Origin: an uncultured Eggerthella sp.
GTDB lineage: Bacteria > Actinomycetota > Coriobacteriia > Coriobacteriales > Eggerthellaceae
Assembly (NCBI GenBank): GCA_900546175.1
Contig: URBX01000011.1
Span: 1-21,302 of the forward strand
Reading direction: 5' to 3'
Length of the DNA: 21,302 nucleotides
Part shown: positions 6,479 through 14,483 of the stretch, piece after piece
Numbering within the stretch: position 1 is the first letter of the stretch
Layout: every line of letters starts with the position of its first letter
Position numbers and translations under genes: made by a program
The notes under the pieces: generated by a model
Told to the model about the DNA's origin: nothing
Databases searched by the model: none
What the model saw: only the letters and a program-made list of their open reading frames with translations

Positions 6479-8774
6479 GATCAAAACTATCTTCGTTAAT
6501 GACATAAAACATCTCTTCGCAAATAAGATTACTACGATACTTTTGCTCGGCTTGATTTTGCTGCCATCGATATTTACGTGGTACAACATCATGGCCTGCT
6601 GGAATGTATTTGACAACACGGGAAATCTTAAAGTAGCTGTTGCAAGTGCTGATGAGGGATATGAAAGTGATCTGTTTCCTCTTGAAGTAAATATTGGGGA
6701 AACGGTCATTTCCGAACTACGTGCAAACAATCAGATTGATTGGGTTTTTACTTCACAAGAAGAGGCGCTTGAGGGCGTACGGAGGGGAACTTACTATGCG
6801 GCGGTGGTAATCCCTCAATCGTTCAGTAGAGATATGCTTTCTTTTTATTCAGATGAAGGAGAAAAAGCAACCATTGTCTACTACTGCAATGAAAAAATAA
6901 ATGCGATCTCTCCCCGCATTACTGATACTGGAGCAAGCAGTGTTTCTTATCAAGTAAATGAGACGTTCGCAGAAACGTTATCCAAAATTTCAGTAACGAT
7001 TGCTCAATCTTTGAGTAATTATGTTGACAACTCGGATGCCTCGGGGTTTATCAGTCAACTATCTGGCAGTATTAGAACTACCGGCGTACGTATGCAACAG
7101 GCAGCTTCTGTGCTGCTTCTGTATGCTGATTTAGCGAACACAACTTCTTCACTGGTATCTGATTCTGCTGAAATGCTTTCTCTTGCTTCGGAACAGATTA
7201 GCAATACTGCTAACGAAATAACCCAAAACGCTCAAGAGATAGAGTCTTCGGGTGAGTTGATTCAATCGGCAACCAGTAATTTCTCCTATGCGCTAAGCAA
7301 CTCTGCTTCGGGGCTAGATTCGCTTGCCGCTCAAATACAGAATTCTCAATCAACAACAAGAGAAGAGTCTCTTGCTACGGCTCAAACTCTTCGCCAAGAG
7401 GCTGCTTTGGTAAAGAGCGAATCGCAGTCTTATAGCGCAATTCTCTCATCGCTTCAAGAAGCACAAAACCAAGCTCTTGCTAGTCAAGAAGCGCAAAACT
7501 TAGGAAGCGCTGAGGAGAAAAAGGAGGCCTCTGCGGAAGCAGGCGGTGGCGTTGGTTCAGATCAGGCAGGAGCGTCGAGCCGGGCTGGAGCGTCGAGCCA
7601 GGTTCCAAATTATGATTTGGCAATTAATTCAACAAAGTCAACGATTCAAAGCTTAGATTCGCTTGGCGAATCTTTGGAAAAAACCGCAACGTTATTAGAG
7701 AGCAATGAGAGTGCTGACGAAGAGAAGGCTCGCTTAATCCAACAGGCTTATGACGCGCGCGATTCTGTTTTGGGCACCCAGGAGACTTTTGATAAAGAAC
7801 TTGGGCCAGAACTCGATAAGTTGATAGAAGATAGCGCACTTCTAAACGAAAGCCTCAGCCGTGCGGTAGGGCATCTTTCTGGTATTAATGACGATGCTTC
7901 CATTTCTATAGAAAAAGCTGGATCGGAAGTAGCAGCGGCGTCTTATCTTTTAGTGAGTGCTTCTCATGATATGCAGGGCATGGCAGAGGAGATGTTTGAA
8001 CTTGCTAATGCTATTGATTCTGCTTTGGTGGCTATGGATTCTCAAGCATTATCGGAATTGTTGTCTTCCGACTCTATTGACATCGCTTCAGTTCTTTCAG
8101 CGCCTGTTGTGATGGAGAGAAATGCAGTGTTTGAAGTGGAAAACTTTGGTTCAGGTATGGCTCCACTTTATACCGTTATTGCTCTGTTTGTAGGCAACTT
8201 ATTAATTATGGTTCTTTTAAAACCGCAGGTTAGCGGAAGGTGTTTGAAAGATTTACCAGATGATGACTATAAACCTCGTCATTTCTTCTTTGGACGCGGA
8301 TTGACGGTATGGTGCATTTCTTTTGCTCAGTCAACCGTAATGTGTTTGGGAAATATGTATTTCCTTGGTGTTCAAGTAACTGATCCAGGGCTCTATTTAC
8401 TTTGTTTTTGGGTTGCAAGTTTCCTTTTCGCTTTGATGGCGTATGCCTTGGTTCTCTCGTTTGCCAACTTAGGAAAAGCAATTCTTGTTCTTTTGCTTAT
8501 TGTTCAGGTAACAGGCTGTGGTGGTTCGTACCCTCTAGAACTTTTGCCAGATTTCGTCCAGGCGCTAAGCCCGTTTTTGCCAGCAACTCATGTGGTTGAT
8601 GCTATGAGAAGCGCCATGATGGGGGTATATATGAACGATTACTGGATTGAGATAGCTGTTCTTTTGGCAATGACTATTCCGTTTTGGTTGCTGGGATTAC
8701 TCTTACGCAAACCAACAATACGCTTTATGAATTGGTATATCGGAAAAGTAGAAGAGTCTAAACTGATTGTTTAG
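6471..8774 (+). CDS. YhgE/Pip family membrane protein 2
   Basis: The 767-residue protein is a diverged paralogue of its neighbour: N-terminal helix (about 20-40), then FDNTGNLKVAVASADEG, long Ser/Ala/Gln-rich coiled-coil segments, and about five C-terminal membrane helices ending in a short basic tail. It lacks the two extra helices of protein 1. In the middle a Gly/Ala/Ser linker (bases about 7530-7605) interrupts the helical region. A longer frame opens at 6423, but the ATG at 6471 is preceded by GAAGGTGA and overlaps the upstream stop as ATGAATAA, a normal coupling arrangement, so I chose it. The pair probably works as one complex at the cell surface. The function is not known; ABC-2-like transport of an envelope or secreted substrate is the main idea, without proof. 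Confidence 0.9.
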   Translation: MNKIKTIFVNDIKHLFANKITTILLLGLILLPSIFTWYNIMACWNVFDNTGNLKVAVASADEGYESDLFPLEVNIGETVISELRANNQIDWVFTSQEEALEGVRRGTYYAAVVIPQSFSRDMLSFYSDEGEKATIVYYCNEKINAISPRITDTGASSVSYQVNETFAETLSKISVTIAQSLSNYVDNSDASGFISQLSGSIRTTGVRMQQAASVLLLYADLANTTSSLVSDSAEMLSLASEQISNTANEITQNAQEIESSGELIQSATSNFSYALSNSASGLDSLAAQIQNSQSTTREESLATAQTLRQEAALVKSESQSYSAILSSLQEAQNQALASQEAQNLGSAEEKKEASAEAGGGVGSDQAGASSRAGASSQVPNYDLAINSTKSTIQSLDSLGESLEKTATLLESNESADEEKARLIQQAYDARDSVLGTQETFDKELGPELDKLIEDSALLNESLSRAVGHLSGINDDASISIEKAGSEVAAASYLLVSASHDMQGMAEEMFELANAIDSALVAMDSQALSELLSSDSIDIASVLSAPVVMERNAVFEVENFGSGMAPLYTVIALFVGNLLIMVLLKPQVSGRCLKDLPDDDYKPRHFFFGRGLTVWCISFAQSTVMCLGNMYFLGVQVTDPGLYLLCFWVASFLFALMAYALVLSFANLGKAILVLLLIVQVTGCGGSYPLELLPDFVQALSPFLPATHVVDAMRSAMMGVYMNDYWIEIAVLLAMTIPFWLLGLLLRKPTIRFMNWYIGKVEESKLIV
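7569..7604 (+). repeat. Tandem 18-bp repeat in the YhgE 2 linker
   Basis: GGAGCGTCGAGCC occurs at 7569-7581 and again at 7587-7599, with a period of 18 bp. It encodes two copies of a GASSRA/GASSQV-like six-residue unit. The local GC is above that of the flanking gene. Confidence 0.7.
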
Positions 8775-8791
8775 GCGTGCGTAAGCAAAGC

Positions 8792-8800
8792 TGATACAAT
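8792..8800 (+). promoter_or_regulatory. Extended -10 promoter of the YigZ gene
   Basis: TGATACAAT reads as TG-N-TACAAT, an extended -10 element. Its last base is 8 bases before the ATG at 8808, so transcription would start at or next to that ATG. No good -35 box is visible, as is usual for extended -10 promoters. Confidence 0.5.
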
Positions 8801-8807
8801 GCCAGGT

Positions 8808-9437
8808 ATGAGTTCTTTCATTACTATAGAAGGCTGTGCTGAAGCCGAAATTATCGAAAAGAAAAGCCGTTTTATTGGGGCAATTGCTCACGTGGAAACC
8901 GAGCAGGAAGCTCTTGATTTCCTGGAAGAGAAGCGCGCTCAACATAGAATGGCTCGTCATAATGTGTATGCTTATATTGTTCAGGGGGACGGTTCTGTTC
9001 CTCGAATTCGCTATTCTGACGATGGAGAGCCTCAAAAAACTGCCGGCATGCCAACCTTGGAGGCAATCCAGCATGCAAATTTGGTTGATGTAGTAGTGGT
9101 GGTAACGCGCTATTTTGGTGGTACGCTTCTTGGAACAGGTGGTTTGGTTCGCGCATATACGCAGGCAACTCAAGCTGCAATTGAAGCTGCAAAAAAAGTT
9201 ACTATTTCTTGTTGTGTTGACGTAACGGTCTTACTTCCGTATTCCTCTTTTGATCAGGTGCAGCATCTAGTTGAGGTTTCGGGTGGAAGAATTGTAGACA
9301 CTCAATACACTGATTCAGTAAAGATGGTAGTTCGCTTTCTTGAGGGAGAGCAAACGCGTTTTGTTACAAAGGTTATTGAGCTCACAAGCGGTCAAGTTAC
9401 TCCGGAAGTCTCTGCTCCTTTTAACGCGGCATTTTAG
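8808..9437 (+). CDS. YigZ/IMPACT family protein
   Basis: The 209-residue protein carries the signature of the YigZ/IMPACT family: KKSRFIG near residue 18, SDDGEPQKTAGMP (70-82) and VVTRYFGGTLLGTGGLVRAY (98-117), followed by a smaller ferredoxin-like C-terminal domain. Family length is about 200-220 residues. The yeast and mammalian relatives (Yih1/IMPACT) bind Gcn1 and damp Gcn2 signalling; the bacterial proteins are cytoplasmic, of uncertain role, perhaps linked to translation. An in-frame ATG at 8799 would add three residues but overlaps the -10 element and has no ribosome binding site. The ATG at 8808 also lacks a proper one, so the gene seems to be translated from a leaderless transcript. 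It starts just after the YhgE pair, but this promoter suggests at least partly independent expression. Confidence 0.92.
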   Translation: MSSFITIEGCAEAEIIEKKSRFIGAIAHVETEQEALDFLEEKRAQHRMARHNVYAYIVQGDGSVPRIRYSDDGEPQKTAGMPTLEAIQHANLVDVVVVVTRYFGGTLLGTGGLVRAYTQATQAAIEAAKKVTISCCVDVTVLLPYSSFDQVQHLVEVSGGRIVDTQYTDSVKMVVRFLEGEQTRFVTKVIELTSGQVTPEVSAPFNAAF

Positions 9438-9471
9438 AGCAGTGTTCCTTAATTCTTTCTTTTTCTTGTCC

Positions 9472-9524
9472 TTAATGCGTGATACGCGTAAGGCATAGCG
9501 CTGTCAAGTTTTTCATTAATGCGT
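9472..9524. repeat. Direct repeat TTAATGCGT upstream of the Tad operon
   Basis: TTAATGCGT is found at 9472-9480 and 9516-9524, 44 bp apart, about four helical turns. The first copy is part of an imperfect hairpin (CCTTA...TAAGG, about 9470-9493). It could be a regulator site for the Tad operon or chance. I found no convincing promoter in 9438-9683. Confidence 0.3.
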
Positions 9525-9683
9525 TCGTTTTTCATTTCTTGTTACATAGCGATAATCAGGACACTTAGTAGCTAGTTTTAGTGCCCCTTAATCCCTTCTT
9601 GTTCTAGCTCCCTATTTAAAAAAGCATTCAAGAAAAGTTCAATTTGATTTGAAATTTTTTCTCGAAGATGGGAACAAAGAATG

Positions 9684-9691
9684 AAAGGAGG
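9684..9691 (+). promoter_or_regulatory. Ribosome binding site that sets a TTG start for cpaB
   Basis: AAAGGAGG lies 5 bases before TTG at 9697. The ATG at 9681 that overlaps it is in a different frame, so this site points to the UUG start. Confidence 0.8.
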
Positions 9692-9696
9692 TTTTT

Positions 9697-10572
9697 TTGA
9701 AAAGAGGATGGGTACTTGCTGGATTAATCTGTGGTGCTTTATGCATATTATGCATCTTTGCCTACACAGGCATTGTGTATAAAAATGCTGAAGCAGCACG
9801 TCAAGAAGCAATGGCTCGTTATGGGGGAGAGCAGGTAGAAGTTGTTGTAGCAACGCGCACAATTTATCCCGGTGAAACCCTCAACAGTTCAAACGTAACT
9901 ACAAAAACATGGTTAAGCGATCTTCTTCCTGAAGGAGCTCTTAGTGATTTGCAGCAAATTGAAGGAAAAGAGGTTTCTTCTTTAATTGTAAGTGGCGAAG
10001 TTATTTCGGAAGCTCGTTTTAGTGCTTCACAAACTGAAATTACTATTCCAGAAAACTTAGTTGCTGTTTCTGTACCCGCAAAGGATGTTCAGGCAGTTGG
10101 TGGAGCCATTAAAGCGGGAAGTCGTGTTGATGTGTATGCAACAGGAGTTAATACTTCTTGTTTAGGAAAAAACATTCTTGTTCTTGCAACTAATGCAACC
10201 AACCTTGAGCAATCTTCGCAATCTCAAATCACCTGGGTTACTTTGGCTGTTGATCCTTCTTGTGTTCAAGATTTCGTATCAGCTTCTCAGTCAATGGAAT
10301 TGTATTTCGCACTTCCGTCAGTATTGGATAGCTATTCTCGGGATGATTCTTCAGAAGAAAGTGTCTCGAGTGATGTCTCTTCAGAGGAGAAACCGTCCCA
10401 GCCTGATTCTTCGAAGTCTTTCTTTCCAGAAGAATTCCATTCTCGCCAACCAGGTGTTTTTTCGACCGATGAATCAGATTCTTCTTCGCGGGGTAATTTA
10501 GCAGCAAATCAACAATCTTTGAAGGCTTTAGGTTACGGAGAACCTGTTTCGAATTATTCCTGGTATCTCTAA
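9697..10572 (+). CDS. cpaB: Flp pilus assembly protein CpaB/RcpC (SAF domain)
   Basis: The 291-residue protein has an N-terminal membrane helix (about 5-28), a SAF domain (about 46-108: VEVVVATRTIYPGETL through SGEVISEARFS) and a CpaB/RcpC-type region (about 116-205, including IPENLVAVSVPAKD and GSRVDVYATG). A Ser/Asp/Glu-rich tail (about 213-275) looks disordered. In Gram-negative Tad systems this protein works in the periplasm with the secretin; here no secretin is encoded, so it probably acts between membrane and cell wall. Translation starts at UUG, set by AAAGGAGG. It is the first gene of the Tad operon and is followed after 23 bp by the TadZ-like gene. Naming by family is firm; the exact role in a monoderm is inferred. 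Confidence 0.88.
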   Translation: MKRGWVLAGLICGALCILCIFAYTGIVYKNAEAARQEAMARYGGEQVEVVVATRTIYPGETLNSSNVTTKTWLSDLLPEGALSDLQQIEGKEVSSLIVSGEVISEARFSASQTEITIPENLVAVSVPAKDVQAVGGAIKAGSRVDVYATGVNTSCLGKNILVLATNATNLEQSSQSQITWVTLAVDPSCVQDFVSASQSMELYFALPSVLDSYSRDDSSEESVSSDVSSEEKPSQPDSSKSFFPEEFHSRQPGVFSTDESDSSSRGNLAANQQSLKALGYGEPVSNYSWYL

Positions 10573-10595
10573 GGGCTTACATTAAAGGGGGTTTC

Positions 10596-12221
10596 ATGAA
10601 AGTTAAGGTATTGCTCTGCGCCGATTCCGAAAGCTTGCGCAATCCAGAATTGGTTGGTTTAAAAGGGGAGGATCTAGCAAGCCATAAATGGTTAATGCTT
10701 TGCTCGAGTGCATCGGTTGCGCGAATGCTTGCGCGAGATTGTGACGATTTAGCAGAGATTTGGGTGATATCGAGCGATTCGATGAGTGGAATCAATCTGG
10801 CAGCGGCGTTGAAAAGAGAGCGCTTTCAAGCACGTGTTTATCTTATTTCTAACGAAAAGAGCGGATCGCTTATTAGCAGATCTCGTGCTGCAGGAATCGA
10901 TTCGGTTCTTTCCCAGGATGCATTTTTGAAAGCATACTATTCAGCGAAAGAAACGTTCGGGGGCATATTTAGAGACCCGGTTTCAGAAGCGCGCGAGTTT
11001 CTTTCTTCGGTTGAAAAGAGGTCTTCGAAAAAAGAAGAAAGCCATAAAGAATCACCGGAAAAGCAAGAACAGAGCTTCTTTGCTACTTCGGAAAATACGA
11101 ACTTAAACACCCATAGAGAAGTAGAGAAGGATTTTGATCTTGCTGAAGCTAGGGGAGTTGATGATGAAGGCAAGACTCTCTTGGTATCTAAAGAAAACCA
11201 AGACAAGACTGAAGGAAAAACCTCTCTTGCAGGTGATGAAAAAACTGAAATCATTCAAACAAGAACTGTTGAGAAATCTGATAGTCAGAGCGTATGTTTG
11301 GATGTTGGTACTGTTTCTGAAAATGAAGCGAGTAACGCATTTGGCGCTGCTAAAACTAAAGAAACCAGGCGTATTCTTCAATCGTCACGCTACCCAGCTT
11401 TTTCGCAAAAACTAAATGAAAATGAAGGTTATGTGCTCACGTTCTTAAGTGGAAGTGGGGGGTGCGGCAAGAGCACGCTTTCTCTTATGGCGGGGATTCT
11501 TGCTCAAAACCAAGGGTATCGAACGCTTATATTTGATGCTGATTTTCAGTTTGGGGATCTACCTTATTTGATGGGTTCAAAGGCTGCTATGGATGTTGTT
11601 GATCTTTTCTCTCATCCAGAAAAGATTGCCAATCTTGAACCACTTGATGGCCTTCCTGCGCTTCTTTGTGCGCCAAAGAAAATTGAAGAATGTGAAGTTG
11701 TTGTTGAGCAACTTGAAGAAATACTAAGTCTTGTTCGAAAACAATTTGAAGTGGTTGTGGTAAATACTGGCTCCTTCTGGACTGAGGAGCATACAAAATT
11801 GCTTGAACATTCGAATCAGAGTGTGTTTGTTATCGATCAGCGTCCTTCATCAGTACGAGCTTGTTCTCACGCATTGGAACTTTGTGCTCGATGTGGCATA
11901 GCAGTTCAGTCATTTTCTTACGCGCTCAACTATTGTTCAAAACACGCGTTTCTTTCCGCAATTGATGTTTCCTGTGCGCTCCGAGGTGTCAGGGTGTTTG
12001 AAATCAAACATGGAGGAAAAGAGGTTGGAGAGCTGTTTGGTGCCGGTATTCCCTTAGAGTTGCTCGGTAGGAAGAATCCTTTTGTTGAGAGCATGAATAC
12101 CTTTTTAGTTTCTACTCTTTTTGATGAAAGAAAGCCAAAAAACACTCCAGAGCCATTATTTTCTGCTGACACACAAACAAGAAGATTCTTCAGAAAGAGG
12201 AGGCGCGTGGCATGTCTTTGA
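10596..12221 (+). CDS. tadZ: TadZ/CpaE-like pilus localisation ATPase
   Basis: The 541-residue protein has three parts: an N-terminal receiver-like domain (about 1-125) without a clear phosphorylation motif, a long charged Glu/Lys/Ser linker (about 130-270), and a MinD/ParA-like ATPase domain (about 278-510). The Walker A reads SGSGGCGKST (285-294): it keeps the second lysine (Lys292), but the signature lysine of deviant Walker motifs (KGGxGK) is a serine (Ser287). DADFQFGD (314-321) fits the switch I region, while the switch II aspartate region reads VVNTGS. TadZ/CpaE proteins sit at the cell pole or envelope and position the TadA motor, and degenerate motifs are known among them. It ends in a basic tail (RRFFRKRRRV) that could touch membrane or nucleic acid. 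AAGGGGG precedes the ATG, and the end overlaps tadA by 10 bp. Confidence 0.85.
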   Translation: MKVKVLLCADSESLRNPELVGLKGEDLASHKWLMLCSSASVARMLARDCDDLAEIWVISSDSMSGINLAAALKRERFQARVYLISNEKSGSLISRSRAAGIDSVLSQDAFLKAYYSAKETFGGIFRDPVSEAREFLSSVEKRSSKKEESHKESPEKQEQSFFATSENTNLNTHREVEKDFDLAEARGVDDEGKTLLVSKENQDKTEGKTSLAGDEKTEIIQTRTVEKSDSQSVCLDVGTVSENEASNAFGAAKTKETRRILQSSRYPAFSQKLNENEGYVLTFLSGSGGCGKSTLSLMAGILAQNQGYRTLIFDADFQFGDLPYLMGSKAAMDVVDLFSHPEKIANLEPLDGLPALLCAPKKIEECEVVVEQLEEILSLVRKQFEVVVVNTGSFWTEEHTKLLEHSNQSVFVIDQRPSSVRACSHALELCARCGIAVQSFSYALNYCSKHAFLSAIDVSCALRGVRVFEIKHGGKEVGELFGAGIPLELLGRKNPFVESMNTFLVSTLFDERKPKNTPEPLFSADTQTRRFFRKRRRVACL

Positions 12222-13540
12222 TGAACCGCGTTGCTCTAAACGAACGAGGAAACGTAAGGGAATCGCAGAAAATTGATAAAGAATCCTCACTGAATGAATT
12301 AAAAAGGCGTCTCAATGCTTCTCTTCCACCGGCGAGAATAGCAAGCCTAATTGCGAAAAATCCCATTCAGGCAAGAAGCGAAATTCGCCTTTCCTGCAAT
12401 AGGGTTTTTGATCAATGTCCTTGGTTGGCAAAAACCGAGCAAGAAAAAGAAGATCTCATTGTTCAGCTTCTTGATTACGTGTTTGGTTTTGGCCCTCTCG
12501 AGGAGATGCTAAATGATGAAACCATTACTGAGATTATGGTAAACGGGACCCATTCTTTGTATTTTGAGCGTGGTGGAGTTCTTTATCGTGCAGAAAAGGC
12601 GTTTTATTCGGATGAGCAAGTTTATGCCTTGATAGATAAGATTGTAGGCCCTTTAGGTCGTCGGATTGACGAATCTTCGCCTATGGTTGATGCCCGACTA
12701 AAAGAAGGGCATCGCGTAAACGCGATTATTCCCCCGTTGGCTCTTGATGGTCCGGTAGTAACTATCCGAAAGTTTAGAGCGCGTGTCTTTTCTCTTGATG
12801 AGATGGAAGAAATGGGCTCGGTTGATGCTTTGGTAAAACAACTGCTTAAATGGAGCGTTCTTCAGCGGTGCAGTGTAGTTGTTTCGGGAGGAACGGGTAG
12901 TGGAAAAACCACCCTACTCAATGCTCTTTCTTGCGAGATTCCTTTTTCGGAAAGGATTATCACCATTGAAGATTCGGCAGAACTACGCTTTCAAAATCAT
13001 CCTCATGTTGTCAGATTGGAATCACGCGGCGTAAATACCGAAGGAGTGGGAGAGGTAACTATTCGTGATTTGGTTATTAATGCATTGCGAATGAGACCGG
13101 ACCGAATCATTGTGGGTGAATGTAGAGGTGCAGAAATGCTTGATGCCCTTCAGGCTATGAATACTGGACATGAAGGTTCTTTAACCACTCTTCACGCCAA
13201 CTCTCCTAAAGAAGCCATTTCTCGCCTTACTACTATGGTTCGTTTTGGTGTTGATTTACCAGTAGAAGTAATTGAAGGTCAAATAGCCAGTGCTATTGAT
13301 TTGGTGGTTCAAACTACACGCTCGTCTTCGGGAAGGCGGTTTGTTTCTCAAATTGTGGGATATCACTTTTCTTCAGAAAGAAAACGATGTGAGTGTAGCG
13401 AATATTATCGTCGACCTTTCTTTAATAACGAAGGAACGTGGGTTAAAATTCCCGATTTCATCAATCAGCTATCGAATACGGGAGTAGCTACACAGGAGGA
13501 GGTGAGAAATTGGAAGAAGCTCGCATCTTCATTGCAATAA
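12212..13540 (+). CDS. tadA: TadA/CpaF pilus motor ATPase
   Basis: The 442-residue protein is a type II/IV secretion-superfamily ATPase with all core motifs: Walker A GGTGSGKT (226-233), Asp box EDSAEL (253-258), Walker B RIIVGE (298-303) and His box GHEGSLTTLHAN (319-330). The N-terminal domain (about 80-190) carries LEEMLNDETITEIMVNG, typical of TadA/CpaF. It would form a cytoplasmic hexamer that drives Flp pilus extension, and probably retraction as shown for Caulobacter CpaF. The start at 12212 lies inside the upstream gene, with GAGGAGG 8 bases before it, so translation is likely coupled. A small cysteine pair (CEC, about 393-395) near the C-terminus is unusual but of unknown meaning. 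Confidence 0.96.
   Translation: MSLMNRVALNERGNVRESQKIDKESSLNELKRRLNASLPPARIASLIAKNPIQARSEIRLSCNRVFDQCPWLAKTEQEKEDLIVQLLDYVFGFGPLEEMLNDETITEIMVNGTHSLYFERGGVLYRAEKAFYSDEQVYALIDKIVGPLGRRIDESSPMVDARLKEGHRVNAIIPPLALDGPVVTIRKFRARVFSLDEMEEMGSVDALVKQLLKWSVLQRCSVVVSGGTGSGKTTLLNALSCEIPFSERIITIEDSAELRFQNHPHVVRLESRGVNTEGVGEVTIRDLVINALRMRPDRIIVGECRGAEMLDALQAMNTGHEGSLTTLHANSPKEAISRLTTMVRFGVDLPVEVIEGQIASAIDLVVQTTRSSSGRRFVSQIVGYHFSSERKRCECSEYYRRPFFNNEGTWVKIPDFINQLSNTGVATQEEVRNWKKLASSLQ
13494..13503 (+). promoter_or_regulatory. Ribosome binding site that sets a TTG start for tadB
   Basis: AGGAGGAGGT, a near-perfect match to the 16S tail, lies 6 bases before TTG at 13510 and inside the tadA coding region. No in-frame ATG is near it. 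Confidence 0.8.
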
Positions 13541-14481
13541 GTATTCTTTTTGGGTTTTTTGGTGCCTTTTGTATAGGTGTTTTCTTGCGTGAAGAAATAT
13601 CTTCGCAAAAAAAACGAAGAAAGGCAGTATATGTTTCGGGTGCTTCTGGTTCGTTGCTCTCTGTTGTGCTGAGAAAAGGCATTAATCCTTTGCGCCCGGT
13701 AGGTGAAAAACTCATTAAAAACAGCACTGCAAAGCAATTCTTTATAGATCTCGAACGAACAATTGGGTATTACGGTTATGAAACATCACTTTTGTCGCTC
13801 TCTTCTTTGTTGTTGGGAGTGATAGGAATTCTTTTTCTTATTGGCGTGCTGGTTGCTTCTTCTTTGTTGTTTGGTTTTATGTCGACCTTGTGTTTGGTTC
13901 TTGGAATAAATGCATGGGTTAAAGGCGAGCAAGAAAAAAGAATCGAAAAAGTTAGGGATCAAATTCCAAACGCTCTTCAATCCATGAAGACTTGTTTTTG
14001 TGTGGGGTATTCTCTGCCGCAGACTCTTGAGCAAGTAGGAAAGGAAACAACAGGGGTTCTCTCTCATCTCTTTACTAATGCGTACGGGATTATGGAAGCG
14101 GGAGGAACTGCTTATCAGGCTCTTGACTACTTAAAAAAACAAGCGGTCCATTCTGAGTTGGTTTTCCTTGCATCTGCTCTTGATATTCAGCACAAAACGG
14201 GAAGTAGTATGCAGCAGGTATTGGATATTGCACGAGATTTAGTAATAGAAGAAATTGAGCTAGAGCGTTCATTGAAAACTCAAACAGCCCAAGCAAAGCT
14301 ATCGGCTCAGATTGTAACCATAATGCCTTTCGTGCTAATAGCTCTTTTTTCTTTTATCTCTCCTGGTTTCTTAGATCCTTTTTTTGAGAGTTTTGTTGGA
14401 TTGATAATGCTTGCGGGCTCTTTATTTATGCAGGTAGTTGGTGTGTTAATGGTGAGAAAAATGCTTCAAGTGAAGGTTTAG
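13510..14481 (+). CDS. tadB: TadB pilus platform protein (T2SSF domain)
   Basis: The 323-residue inner-membrane protein has an N-terminal helix (about 5-27), two further helices (about 93-134), a type II secretion F domain (about 150-276, starting IPNALQSMKTCFCVGYSL) and two C-terminal helices (about 263-285 and 294-316). TadB with TadC forms the membrane platform that the TadA motor turns or pushes. Translation starts at UUG inside tadA, giving a 31-bp overlap. The stop is followed 2 bases later by tadC. Its length fits TadB. Confidence 0.9.
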   Translation: MEEARIFIAISILFGFFGAFCIGVFLREEISSQKKRRKAVYVSGASGSLLSVVLRKGINPLRPVGEKLIKNSTAKQFFIDLERTIGYYGYETSLLSLSSLLLGVIGILFLIGVLVASSLLFGFMSTLCLVLGINAWVKGEQEKRIEKVRDQIPNALQSMKTCFCVGYSLPQTLEQVGKETTGVLSHLFTNAYGIMEAGGTAYQALDYLKKQAVHSELVFLASALDIQHKTGSSMQQVLDIARDLVIEEIELERSLKTQTAQAKLSAQIVTIMPFVLIALFSFISPGFLDPFFESFVGLIMLAGSLFMQVVGVLMVRKMLQVKV

Positions 14482-14483
14482 AT

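Noticed and set aside
9638..9660. TTCAA...TTGAA followed by a T run, like a terminator upstream of cpaB
   Set aside because: A stem of only five mostly A-T pairs is too weak to call.
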